Position numbers and translations under genes: made by a program. A DNA stretch of 28,559 nucleotides from an uncultured Clostridia bacterium (lineage in GTDB: Bacteria; Bacillota; Clostridia; UMGS1810): positions 1 to 28,559 of the forward strand of contig CAKSTI010000021.1 in NCBI GenBank assembly GCA_934500705.1, written 5' to 3'. Of the stretch, positions 14,149 to 21,904 are shown piece by piece; positions within the stretch are counted from its first letter, which is position 1; every line of letters begins with the position of its first letter. The notes under the pieces are model-generated. The model saw only the letters and a list, made by a program, of their open reading frames with translations, had not been told where the DNA came from and did not search any database.

Positions 14149-17100
14149 CTATTCCGACGGTTTCGGCTCCGCCACAATTCCGAGAGGTGTCATATCATTC
14201 AAATTATCCCAAAAGAATATTTTTATTTTGTCAACGTCAACATCATCGTCGATTTTTTCAAAAAGCGGGTCAAGCGCAAGGTCAATATCTATAAATGCAA
14301 CGTCCTTGCTCAACTCCATAGTATACGTTGCCAAAAGCTCACTGCCGTTGTATGCGGCGGCAACGAGCAGGCAGTCATTGCCGTGGCTGTTTATATATCC
14401 GTCCTCAAAGTGGGCAATGGGAGTGCCCCTGCCTATGGTAAATGTAGCAAAATCGGTTTTAATCTCATAGCCTTCATATGAAACGGCACACCTATATGTT
14501 TCCTGCATTCCGCCGCCAATTTTTGTTGTGTCAACCGCCGCTATGGTGCCGGTTACAGGAGCCTCCGTAGATATAAAATCACCGTCGCAGTCCAATGTGC
14601 CGTGATACCATTTGTATGTGATTTTACCTTTGTATGCCTCGTTTTCCTCAACCTCGACCGACACGGTTGCATCTTGTGTGCCCTCGGCTATGAACCCACC
14701 TTTGGGCTGCTTGGTTATTACAAACGGTGCGTCTGTAACTTTAACGTTTGTAATGACAGTGCCCTCGCTATATTCATAAATGCCGGTGTTGAACATATTG
14801 TAGTTTACTCCGAAAAATGCCTTGCCTTTGGCGAGAAGTTTGTAAAAATATCTGCCTGAAATCTCATCAAATGTACCGCCGTTCAGTAGGGTTGTGCCCT
14901 CATTTGCGGTGAGTTTTGCAAACGTACCGTCGTTCAGCACGGTTGTGCCGCCTGTTGCGGTGAGTTGTGTAAACGTACCGTCATTCACTACGATTTTGCC
15001 ACCTGCTGCACCGAGAAGTGCAAATGTTCCGCCGTTTACCGTTATGGTGCCTTCATTTTGACAGCTGACTTCCTTAAACGTACCGTTTTCAACGGTTACG
15101 GAGCTTTTGCCCTCTGCAAGAACTCTTGCGGTCATATTGCCGCTGCCGGTAACGGTCAGAGAGCAACCGTCGTTTACTGTGATGAATTTGTTTACATCGG
15201 TGCTTGCAAACGTTTTGCCGTTCATATCCAGTGTGGTGTTTTTGCCGGTGAAGTAAACAGCAGCGTCAATGGCGACATCGCTTAACAGCTTAACGGTGGT
15301 GTTTTCGTTTGCGTTGGCAAAGTCTATTGCACTGTCAATGCTTTCAAAAACCTGTGTTTTGCCACCTGCGGTAACCTGTGCCGCAACGTTTTTGCAGCAC
15401 ACATCGCACTTTCCGTCTGTCACATTGCTGTGGGGGCAAACGACGGTGACCTTTGCAATTCGGCTGCCGGAAACGGTATTGCCCGTCAGCACCGCACAGC
15501 GGTACGAATACTCGCCGGGTTTGGCATCTGCGCCGATTTCCGCATAATCCGTACTTGATTTGCATTCTGCGACGTCGTCAGGGTCATACCAATAATATCT
15601 TGAACCCTCCGGAGCGCCTGCCGTAAGGCGTGAGCTTTCGCCGAGGTTTACCTTTATATCCCGGGGCTGGGCGGTGATGACTTCCGCCTTTTTAACCGAG
15701 AACGAAATGCCGATTAAGACACTTCTCACAAAATCGTCAAAATATTTTGCATCGGAAAGCTCAAAAACATATCCGTCGTCAATCAAAGTGAACATATCCG
15801 CCTGGCCGATATTGCACTTTGCCACAGTTCCGCCGTACAGTTTGACATTATTTACCAAACTTTTTTCTGATGTCAGTCTGCTTATGCCGTCTTTCTGCAC
15901 AAATGTTCCGTCGTCCAAATACACCGTTGCGTCCGACTTTGCACCGTCTAAAATTAGCTTGCTCGGAAATTTGACAAATATGCTTTGTTCGTTTTGCGGT
16001 GTGATGACGTTGCCCAGCGTGAGCGTGCTGCTTTCGCTTATATGAATTACGGTTTCGGCATCGTTTGCGGCAAAAGTGCCGTTTGATATGCTGACCTGTG
16101 AGTTTCCTTTGATGTCAAAAATTCCGTTTGCGGTTTTTGCCGTGACGGTGTGACCGCCGAGGTCAACGTTTACCGATTTGCCGCTGAGGGTAATAACAGC
16201 GTCCGCATCGGTATCTTTAAGGATAGTGATGTCAGCATCGCCGTCTAATTCTATTACGGTCTTTGCGTCGTCTATGTTCGCAAAGTAACGGTCATAATCG
16301 CCGTTTCTCGTCACTTTGACCGCCGCATTTTCCTGCGTGAGCTTTCTGCCTCTTTCCTCTGCATATATTGTAACGCTGTCACCGATACCGCCGACAAGCA
16401 GTTCTCCCGGAATGTGGAGTTTGCCCTCGCTGTCGAGGGTGCAAAGGTGCGTTATGTCGCCGTTTTTGTTGGTGACGGTTATATCATTCATCGACTTGGG
16501 CGCAAGTTCCGTTTTGCCGCTTGCCACCCTAAATTCAGCGACGTATTCCTCCCCGAACACCGCTTCTCTGTCGATGTTTTCAAGGCTGAGTGTAAGAGAA
16601 TTGAGCTTAACGGTAACCGTGTCATCGATATACCCGTAGATTTCATATACAGAACCTGCACTTATGTATTGGCTGAGTATTTTCAAAATGCCTGTTTCTG
16701 CGGAGTATTTCCAACCGTCACCGTCGAGTATTTGGTTATCCTTGCGAACTGAAAGGCTTTTGGGATAACCTGTGCCCGATATAAACGAGGCAATGTAGTC
16801 CTCGCCGGCGTACATTACGTCCGGTGCGTCCGTTGCAATAATGCCTCTGAGGTTAAGGCTTATCGCTGCGGTTGACGCTTTGGACAGCAAGGTGAAGTGT
16901 ACAATATCTGCCGATGTGGCTGTGCCGAAGTTCATTTCCACCTTAAAGCTGTCGTATGCACTGAATTCGTACTTGGCGGAAAAGAAAAACGAATATTCTC
17001 CGCTTGCCGTTTCCCCGTCTATGATAGAGCGGAGAGCGGCGGTTTCGATTTCCTCATACGCACTGGTCTGTGCATTTTTGCCGTAGAGGGATATTGTCTT

Positions 17101-18735
17101 AGGAAGGTTTGCCGTTGCCGTTTTGGGCAGTTTTATCTTAAATCCCTCGGCTCTTACCGGGCGTTTGGTGTCAAATGTCAGTACCGCCTTGCCCGTACTG
17201 TCGGTGTTTACCGTACCGACAACGTCATTTTCGCTAAACACGTTGTCTGCCGATGCGAAAGTTTGCCCGTTAAGGGTTGCCGTGCCGGCTTTGTATTCGT
17301 TGCGCTCCGGCATACCGCCGATTACTCCGTTTATTGCGGTAAAGTGTATTGCTTTGCAATCAGAACAGGTGAAGATTTCGGGAACGTCGCTGATTTTGGC
17401 GGCGTATGTATGATCCAAATTATCCGCTTTATATCCGCATCCGCACGATGCGCTGTGGGTTTTGGTGTCTTTTTGGGTGTAGGTCAGTTTGTGGTTCTCT
17501 GTTTTTACAAAGCTGCACGCAGAGCAGGTGCGTGAGTGGTCTGTGTCGGTATAGGAATACTCACCGAAGTTGTGCTGTTCTGTGTTTTGAGAAGCGCAAT
17601 TTTTGCACGTAACCAAATGATAGTTGTCGCTGGAATGCTCATACTTATAGTTGTGTTTAAGGCAAATGGGTTTCGGCGTGCTGATTGCACCGGAAAGGTC
17701 GCCTTGGTAATTTTCGTAAAATGCGTACATCTTGTCGCTATTGATGTCCACGTCCGACGGGAGGGTTACGGAAAAATTATGGGAAGTACTACTGCCCGTG
17801 AGCAGATATCTGCCGTAATGAGTGATTGTGCCGTTAGACTTCATTATAATTACGCCGACATAGTCTTTGCTGTACGGATTATTATAAAGTTGCTGTGTGG
17901 TTTGCACTTGGAGCGTAAAGCCACCTTCGGTGTTGTTGGTTGAAATAGCCTTTTTCAAACCGCTGTCGGAGTCATCGGTTTTTACGCTCAGTTTCCACTC
18001 GCTTGCTGTGCCCACGGGGGAAAGCTCGCCGTCTGTAAAGCTACCTGTCGGGAGCAGGAGAATTTTGCCGTCAATGCTTGCAAGTTTGTCTTTGCTTAGG
18101 TTTACTGCCGGGCGGAGTTTGACCTCGTTCTTTTTGGCTGCGCTGCTTGGAATAGACGCAAATTCGCCTGTATTCGCCTCTGCATAGGAATAATATAAAA
18201 GAGGTATAATTGTACCTTTCGTACACACAGAACGCAGCCACCAGTTTGATTGACCGGGGAACTTTTCAATGGCGCTATCACGCAGAGCCTTTAATTCATC
18301 TGCGGAAAGCGCAAATACGGTAGTGCCTGACGGAAGTTTGCCCACAAAAACATTATTATTAGATTCATCGGTATAGTTATCATCGGTTTTGCTTACCGTC
18401 ATAACCGCATCTTTATATAAGTTACCGAAGTATGTGCTATAAAAGCTGTTGCAGACATCGTACGACCAGTCCACCGATGCTGACGGTGTAGCATCATAGG
18501 TGCTCTCGCTGAGCAAAAGCATACCGTTTGCATTGCCGGTATTGGATTTTGCGCTGTCTGCCACACGCCATTTGATGGGTGTGCCGCCTTTGCCGGCAAA
18601 GAGGACGGTGTCGCCGTTTGCCACGCCGAGCTTTGCCCCGGCGGAAGTTGCCGTGCCGTCTGCAAGCGATGTCACGGGCAGTGCGCTTATAAGCATCGCC
18701 GTGCAAAGGAGTAGGCTTAATAATTTTCGTTTCAT
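14149..18735 (-). CDS. Large secreted multidomain surface protein (1528 residues)
   Basis: The protein starts with a signal peptide, KRKLLSLLLCTAMLISALPV, ending near ADG. Next is a region with GGTPIKWRVAD, SNWWLRSVCT and VKLRPAVNLS, similar to DUF6273-like domains. Around residues 365-475 are short Cys/His repeats (HNYKYEHSSDNYHLVTCKNC, CSACSF, CGCGY) like the zinc-ribbon repeats of clostridial exoproteins. The middle has Ig-like or cell-adhesion-like modules (residues about 690-840). Two right-handed beta-helix-like stretches follow, the second with repeated NGGTF / NDGTF units of about 18-20 residues (about 1240-1350). The C-terminus has KIFFWDNLNDMTPL, common in such proteins. I see no LPXTG motif or SLH domain, so anchoring is unclear. 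A 16-codon longer frame exists, but GGAGGAAAA precedes the ATG at 18735. Its ligand is unknown. Confidence 0.85.
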   Translation of the reverse strand: MKRKLLSLLLCTAMLISALPVTSLADGTATSAGAKLGVANGDTVLFAGKGGTPIKWRVADSAKSNTGNANGMLLLSESTYDATPSASVDWSYDVCNSFYSTYFGNLYKDAVMTVSKTDDNYTDESNNNVFVGKLPSGTTVFALSADELKALRDSAIEKFPGQSNWWLRSVCTKGTIIPLLYYSYAEANTGEFASIPSSAAKKNEVKLRPAVNLSKDKLASIDGKILLLPTGSFTDGELSPVGTASEWKLSVKTDDSDSGLKKAISTNNTEGGFTLQVQTTQQLYNNPYSKDYVGVIIMKSNGTITHYGRYLLTGSSTSHNFSVTLPSDVDINSDKMYAFYENYQGDLSGAISTPKPICLKHNYKYEHSSDNYHLVTCKNCASQNTEQHNFGEYSYTDTDHSRTCSACSFVKTENHKLTYTQKDTKTHSASCGCGYKADNLDHTYAAKISDVPEIFTCSDCKAIHFTAINGVIGGMPERNEYKAGTATLNGQTFASADNVFSENDVVGTVNTDSTGKAVLTFDTKRPVRAEGFKIKLPKTATANLPKTISLYGKNAQTSAYEEIETAALRSIIDGETASGEYSFFFSAKYEFSAYDSFKVEMNFGTATSADIVHFTLLSKASTAAISLNLRGIIATDAPDVMYAGEDYIASFISGTGYPKSLSVRKDNQILDGDGWKYSAETGILKILSQYISAGSVYEIYGYIDDTVTVKLNSLTLSLENIDREAVFGEEYVAEFRVASGKTELAPKSMNDITVTNKNGDITHLCTLDSEGKLHIPGELLVGGIGDSVTIYAEERGRKLTQENAAVKVTRNGDYDRYFANIDDAKTVIELDGDADITILKDTDADAVITLSGKSVNVDLGGHTVTAKTANGIFDIKGNSQVSISNGTFAANDAETVIHISESSTLTLGNVITPQNEQSIFVKFPSKLILDGAKSDATVYLDDGTFVQKDGISRLTSEKSLVNNVKLYGGTVAKCNIGQADMFTLIDDGYVFELSDAKYFDDFVRSVLIGISFSVKKAEVITAQPRDIKVNLGESSRLTAGAPEGSRYYWYDPDDVAECKSSTDYAEIGADAKPGEYSYRCAVLTGNTVSGSRIAKVTVVCPHSNVTDGKCDVCCKNVAAQVTAGGKTQVFESIDSAIDFANANENTTVKLLSDVAIDAAVYFTGKNTTLDMNGKTFASTDVNKFITVNDGCSLTVTGSGNMTARVLAEGKSSVTVENGTFKEVSCQNEGTITVNGGTFALLGAAGGKIVVNDGTFTQLTATGGTTVLNDGTFAKLTANEGTTLLNGGTFDEISGRYFYKLLAKGKAFFGVNYNMFNTGIYEYSEGTVITNVKVTDAPFVITKQPKGGFIAEGTQDATVSVEVEENEAYKGKITYKWYHGTLDCDGDFISTEAPVTGTIAAVDTTKIGGGMQETYRCAVSYEGYEIKTDFATFTIGRGTPIAHFEDGYINSHGNDCLLVAAAYNGSELLATYTMELSKDVAFIDIDLALDPLFEKIDDDVDVDKIKIFFWDNLNDMTPLGIVAEPKPSE

Positions 18736-18791
18736 TCTGTTTTCCTCCAATGGATAGTTATATATTAATGGTATTTTCTGCATACGTAATT

Positions 18792-18820
18792 ATTCTATCA
18801 TAAAATTTGTGAGCTGTCAT
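18792..18820 (-). promoter_or_regulatory. Promoter of the secreted-protein gene
   Basis: The -35 ATGACA (18815-18820), a 17-bp spacer and the -10 TAGAAT (18792-18797) on the minus strand place the start near 18785, about 50 bases before the ATG. Confidence 0.65.
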
Positions 18821-18836
18821 CATACCAAAGTATGAT
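18819..18836. promoter_or_regulatory. Perfect inverted repeat at the -35 box, possible operator
   Basis: ATCATAC and GTATGAT form a 7-4-7 palindrome touching the -35 box of the secreted-protein promoter. That is where a dimeric regulator would bind. No regulator is identified. Confidence 0.4.
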
Positions 18837-18888
18837 TTTGTAAAAACAATGAAGTTTTGCACGGGTGACCGTTGCGGTAACACTAAAA

Positions 18889-19025
18889 ATAAGCATATTT
18901 AAAAGTAAACTAACTTGTTTTTGTTCCGCCTGTCGGCTCGGTCGGCGGTAAACGTGTGCCACGGGCTGATAATATCCGCCCCTAAGATACACTTACAAAT
19001 GAGCATATTTAAACTAAACTAACTT
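18889..19025. repeat. Two direct copies of the GCATATTT...CTAACTT motif
   Basis: AAGCATATTTAAAAGTAAAC-TAACTT (18891-18916) and GAGCATATTTAAACTAAAC-TAACTT (19001-19025) are direct repeats 110 bp apart. The first continues TGTTTTTGTTCCGCC and a CCGCC / GGCGG hairpin (18928-18949), the same order as in the copy near 21550. The second forms the end of the R1 repeat. There is no gene in 18821-19552. Confidence 0.75.
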
Positions 19026-19225
19026 TTTTCTCCGCATTTGAAATGAGCCGTACAGTCTGTTTTTCGTATTTTTAAAATTGAGAGTAAAAATGGCGGAACA
19101 TTTTTCATTTTCTTTGGCGTTCCGCCGTTTTTAGCTCCGCAGTAAAGCTGGTTGCTTTGCCTCGGAGCGGCTAAGATTTTAAAAATAGGAAATTACAGAG
19201 TGTAGGCGATATTTCAGAGTCGGCG
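19019..19225 (+). repeat. Long inverted repeat R1, right copy
   Basis: It is the reverse complement of 13394-13602. The hairpins GGCGGAAC / GTTCCGCC (19092-19126) and TTAGCTCCG / CGGAGCGGCTAA (about 19130-19173) are both kept. With unit C it forms an uninterrupted R1-C block, whereas the left block is split by the 274-bp insertion. Together the two R1 copies bracket 13603-19018, including the whole secreted-protein gene and its promoter. Confidence 0.9.
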
Positions 19226-19330
19226 AGTGGGGGTGTCGGGGGCGTTCTCGCCAACGCCCCTGACGGTTTTCATTCATTTCTGAAAATGATAAACTTTCTT
19301 TGTTTCATACGAAACATTCCCCCACCTTTG
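19226..19330 (+). repeat. Repeat unit C, related to A and B
   Basis: It shares GGGGGCGT...ACGCCCCTGACGGTTTTC with unit A and ends TGATAAACTTTCTTTGTTTC like A, but lacks the central 50 bases. GGGGCGTT / AACGCCCC forms its hairpin. Further along, at 19346-19364, the phrase TTCTCGCCAAC-CCCCCGACG-like recurs in part, followed by CCCTCCCTTTGACAAGG (19370-19387), a fragment of the element seen at 8629-8763. 19391-19552 holds only the likely promoter region of the next gene. Confidence 0.7.
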
Positions 19331-19552
19331 GCAGGGTGCCAAGCATTCTCGCCAACTCCCCCGACGCTTTCCCTCCCTTTGACAAGGTACGCAGAATATT
19401 CCTCTTTGATTTTAGCCTATATTATGGTACAATGGACAAAAGAAAAATAACTTTTGCCGAAAAAGTATCTAATGTGTCAAAAATTTAAAAATACATTTAC
19501 CGCTGCGTATTGTATAATGCAATCGTACCGGAGCTGAGGGGAGAAATCGGAA

Positions 19553-21538
19553 ATGAATAAAAGACAAACCGAAATCTTAAAAATGCTCTACAAGGACAGG
19601 AACTACCAAACATTTGCTAAAATTGCAGATGAGATGAATGTGTCGGTTAAAACCGTGAGAAACGACATATCGGCAATCAAAGAGGCGCTCGCCGAGGCAG
19701 GCGCAGGCGAGATTGAAACAAAACCGCACGTTGGAGTAAGGCTTATGTCCGCAGACGGTGAGATTAAAAACTTAAAAGGGCAAGAGGAGGAAAACAGAGA
19801 AATTACATTCTTTATCTTCCGCAGTCTTTTTAAAAACAACCGCCTCACCGCACAGGAGCTTGCCGAAAGATATTACCTGACCCGTGCACAGCTTGAAAAC
19901 ATCTTGGAGGAAACCGCAGATTGGTTTTCCAAAAACCGCATAGTGTTTGAAAGGCGCAAGGGAAAGGGAATATCCATTGAATACAGCGAGCTCAATTACA
20001 GAGAGGCATACTTTAAATCCCTGACCGAGTACAAGGACTTTTACCTTGCGGGGGCAAGGGAGAGAACGTGCGAGAGCGCACTTACAAACGACCGCGACTT
20101 TTCCGCAGTATGCGCATCGCTTGACGGCTTTGACGCAGCGACGGCGGCAAGGGCGATTGTGGAAACGGAGAGGGACTTCGGATTTAATTTTGACTATGTT
20201 TCCTCGCTCAGGCTTTTGTTTATGACGTCGCTGTGCATTGTGAGAGTCCGAAGCAAAAACTTTGTGGAGATGCCCAAAGTTTCCAAATGCCAGACCGACG
20301 GAACTTCCGACGGGATAATTGCAAAAAGGCTTACGGAAAAACTCGAAAGAGAAACCGGCACACCCATTCCCGACGCCGAGGTAAAATTCATAGAATACCT
20401 CACGGCGACAACGGCAATCCGGGAGTTTGAGAGCGACGCCGCAAGGCGCAGTATAGAGATGATGAACACCTCGCTCTGTCGGTTTACAATCAAGATAATA
20501 AACCTCATAAGCGAAATTGCCGGGGTGGATTTGAGAGGCGATGCAGTGCTGGTAAGGCAGATGTTTTTACAGTTAAAGGTGACTGTCGCAAGACTCAAAT
20601 ACGCATCGCTCTACAAAAATCCGCTGCTTGACAGCATCAAGGAACGCTACCCCAATATGATGGCGGTTGCCTGGCTGCTTGGAAACGTTTTTGAAAAAGA
20701 GCTTAAACTTGAAATCAACGAGAACGAGGCCGGCTGTCTGGCACTGCTTACGGGCGGAGCGATAGAACGGCATATGGCACAGCTTGGCGCCTGCATCGTG
20801 TGTGACTACGGGATAGGCATATCGCAGATACTTCGTGAGAAAATTTCACGGGCAATTCCGGAGCTTAAAATAACAGGCGTGTTCTCCGGACGTGATATGC
20901 GGAGGCTCAAAAACGAGCCGAGCGACTTTATAATAACCACAACACCGCTCGACGGCTACCGATTAAACCGCAATGTGATAAGCGTAGGACATCTTCTTGA
21001 CGGGGGCGACATCACCGCCATTGAGGAGGAGATGAAAAGACTGCACCGCATCAGGCAAAAAGGCGCAGCATACGGCATAGCGCCCAACAGGAGCATATTC
21101 AGCCGTGAACTGATATTTCCGCAGTGCAGGGCAAAGGACAAGGACGAGCTTTTAAAAATGCTGTGTTCGTACCTGGAAATCGGCGGATATGTGACACGGG
21201 AATTTGAAAAGAGCGTTTTTGAAAGAGAGGCGAGCACCTCGACGGACATCGGCAAAGGATTTGCCGTTCCGCACGGGCTGAGCAAATACGTGAACCGTTC
21301 GGTGGCGGCATTTGCAAGCCTGGAAGAGCCGATTTATTGGAGCAAGGGAGCAGAGCCGGTGGATATTGTGTTCCTGCTCGCATTCGACCTCGATGAGGAC
21401 GAGAGCGTGAGGAGCGAGATTATAGACTTTTACAAATCCATTGTAAACTGTATGGATAACGAGAGCAAGTGCAGACATTTGAGAAGTCTTAAAGATAAAG
21501 ATGAGTTAAAGGAACTTTTAAAGAATTGGCACAAATAA
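19553..21538 (+). CDS. PRD-containing transcriptional activator with IIB- and IIA-like domains (MtlR/LicR type)
   Basis: This 661-residue DNA-binding regulator begins with an HTH_11 domain (1-60, SVKTVRNDISAIKEAL). Next are a second winged-helix region, two PTS regulation domains (about 190-290 and 300-395), a IIB-like domain with C417 in VCDYGIGIS, and a fructose/mannitol-type IIA domain with H574 in AVPHG. Such proteins switch sugar operons according to phosphorylation by HPr, IIA and IIB. Oddly, both PRDs seem to lack the usual phospho-histidine: LCIVRVR and LQLKVTVARLKY stand where an H is expected. A TATAAT at 19513-19518 is the likely -10; no good -35 is seen. TGAGGGGA is the ribosome site. 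It lies 106 bp before the PTS operon, its likely target. Confidence 0.9.
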   Translation: MNKRQTEILKMLYKDRNYQTFAKIADEMNVSVKTVRNDISAIKEALAEAGAGEIETKPHVGVRLMSADGEIKNLKGQEEENREITFFIFRSLFKNNRLTAQELAERYYLTRAQLENILEETADWFSKNRIVFERRKGKGISIEYSELNYREAYFKSLTEYKDFYLAGARERTCESALTNDRDFSAVCASLDGFDAATAARAIVETERDFGFNFDYVSSLRLLFMTSLCIVRVRSKNFVEMPKVSKCQTDGTSDGIIAKRLTEKLERETGTPIPDAEVKFIEYLTATTAIREFESDAARRSIEMMNTSLCRFTIKIINLISEIAGVDLRGDAVLVRQMFLQLKVTVARLKYASLYKNPLLDSIKERYPNMMAVAWLLGNVFEKELKLEINENEAGCLALLTGGAIERHMAQLGACIVCDYGIGISQILREKISRAIPELKITGVFSGRDMRRLKNEPSDFIITTTPLDGYRLNRNVISVGHLLDGGDITAIEEEMKRLHRIRQKGAAYGIAPNRSIFSRELIFPQCRAKDKDELLKMLCSYLEIGGYVTREFEKSVFEREASTSTDIGKGFAVPHGLSKYVNRSVAAFASLEEPIYWSKGAEPVDIVFLLAFDLDEDESVRSEIIDFYKSIVNCMDNESKCRHLRSLKDKDELKELLKNWHK

Positions 21539-21548
21539 AGGGTGCAAC

Positions 21549-21604
21549 CGCCTTGCATAGGCGGAATAAAAAACAAGTTAGTTTACTCTCAAATATGCTT
21601 ATTT
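21549..21604. repeat. Hairpin plus AAGTTAGTTTACT motif between regulator and PTS operon
   Basis: CCGCCT-TGCAT-AGGCGG (21549-21565) forms a perfect hairpin. It is followed by AATAAAAAACAAGTTAGTTTACTCTC and AAATATGCTTATTTAG, the same order as the copies at 13744-13774 and 18891-18949 read in reverse. It occupies most of the 106-bp gap, where the promoter of the PTS operon must also lie; I cannot define that promoter with confidence. Confidence 0.65.
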
Positions 21605-21644
21605 AGTAAGGTATTGTATAGGAAAAATATAAGGAGGTATTGCT

Positions 21645-21899
21645 ATGGTAAAGGTGAGCTACACAATCAAAAACGAGGAAGGGCTGCACGCACGTCCGGC
21701 ATCGGACTTCTGCAAAGCGGCAAACAGCTTTAAGAGCGACATAACGGTTATCAAAGACGGCGAGGAGTTCGAGGCAAAGAGCATTCTTATGGTTCTGTGC
21801 GTAGGCGCCGCAAAGGGCGATACTATCGAGATAAGAGCCGAGGGCGAGGACGAACAGGAAGCTGTTGACACACTTGTTAAAACACTTGATATGGAGTGA
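21645..21899 (+). CDS. HPr-family phosphocarrier protein
   Basis: This 84-residue protein accepts phosphate from enzyme I on H15 (GLHARPAS) and passes it to IIA. The regulatory serine S46 is present in AKSILMVL, so HPr kinase control is possible, although the following sequence differs from the common SIMGVMSL. AAGGAGGT precedes the ATG. Its place at the head of an operon with its own enzyme I and IIA-IIB-IIC suggests a dedicated HPr rather than the housekeeping one. The frame stops 5 bases before the enzyme I start, so translation is probably coupled. Confidence 0.93.
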   Translation: MVKVSYTIKNEEGLHARPASDFCKAANSFKSDITVIKDGEEFEAKSILMVLCVGAAKGDTIEIRAEGEDEQEAVDTLVKTLDME

Positions 21900-21904
21900 T
21901 TGAT

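Noticed and set aside
14149..18735. Cell-wall sorting signal or SLH anchor in the secreted protein
   Set aside because: No LPXTG-like motif with hydrophobic tail and no SLH repeats are visible; the C-terminus ends in a short polar tail.
13596..21604. CRISPR-like reading of the AAGTTAGTTTACTT copies
   Set aside because: Copies are irregularly spaced, in both orientations and with no spacer pattern or cas genes.
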